64,000 nt of DNA, taken from NCBI RefSeq assembly GCF_013282155.1, contig NZ_BLWI01000005.1, positions 186,001 to 250,000 of the forward strand, written 5' to 3'. Made by a program: the position numbers and the translations under genes. This document shows positions 63,971 through 64,000 of the stretch, one piece after another. The notes beneath the pieces were generated by a model. That model saw only the letters and a list, made by a program, of their open reading frames with translations. It searched no databases and was not told the DNA's origin. Each line of letters opens with the position of its first letter. Positions within the stretch are counted from its first letter, which is position 1. The stretch is from Sulfitobacter sp. HGT1 (GTDB lineage Bacteria; Pseudomonadota; Alphaproteobacteria; Rhodobacterales; Rhodobacteraceae).

Positions 63971-64000
63971 TCCAGCCGTCCTTTGCCTATTTGGACACTG

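Overview
The window reads as a chromosomal segment of an alphaproteobacterium of the order Rhodobacterales, most likely the marine Roseobacter group. This rests on the families present: a CcrM-type GANTC methyltransferase, the leuS-lptE-holA run, the gpmI-envC-ctpA run, DUF2794, DUF3576, DUF4170 and DUF2125 proteins, an Irr-type iron-control element, a phenylacetate-CoA ligase pair, and GC-rich stem-loop repeats familiar from roseobacter genomes. Coding density is high, with many 4-bp ATGA/GTGA/TTGA stop-start overlaps. I saw no tRNA, rRNA, CRISPR array, insertion sequence or prophage.

Layout. 1-9.8 kb: DUF1285 protein, hydroxypyruvate isomerase, small membrane protein, polA, a CHCC zinc-finger protein coupled to a DUF2459-like protein, then gpmI-envC-like-ctpA. 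9.8-15.5 kb: KtrAB potassium uptake, roseobacter hypotheticals, a lipoprotein and ilvD. 15.7-21.9 kb: an unusual catalytically dead ABC-transporter-like protein with a cyclic-nucleotide-binding domain, coupled to a CPBP membrane protease, then accD-folC. 22-30 kb: zapE, MFS transporter, hydrolases, ornithine-cyclodeaminase-like enzyme, S-formylglutathione hydrolase and an auxin-efflux-type carrier whose reading frame is fused to a decayed mbfA iron exporter. 30.7-38.3 kb: paaK-paaI, NlpC/P60 and M17 peptidases, a degenerate Hpt-like protein, carbonic anhydrase, a membrane-anchored NYN/Zc3h12a-type RNase and asd. 38.3-42.2 kb: an aldolase-MFS operon, then a membrane-tethered winged-helix protein with a secreted partner, divergent from another secreted protein across two perfect palindromes. 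42.2-49.5 kb: rnhB, ccrM, orphan receiver, alkB, mutY, DUF721 protein, DsbA-like protein and a CoA-transferase. 49.5-55.8 kb: lpxK, a WaaA-like protein lacking the expected catalytic glutamates, DUF4170, cysQ, pmbA and DUF2125. 55.9-64 kb: SDR and enoyl-CoA hydratase pair, a 24-residue lipoprotein, flavoprotein, GST, then DUF3576-leuS-lptE-holA.

Most genes are housekeeping: replication and repair (polA, holA, mutY, rnhB, ccrM), envelope biogenesis (lpxK, WaaA-like, lptE, envC-like, ctpA), amino-acid and lipid synthesis (ilvD, asd, accD) and folate (folC). The three places most worth following up are the pseudo-ABC/cNMP protein with its CPBP partner (15.7-19.7 kb), the ToxRS-like membrane regulator locus with its palindromes (40.4-42.1 kb), and the mbfA relic that keeps its iron box in front of an in-frame downstream transporter (29.1-30.7 kb).
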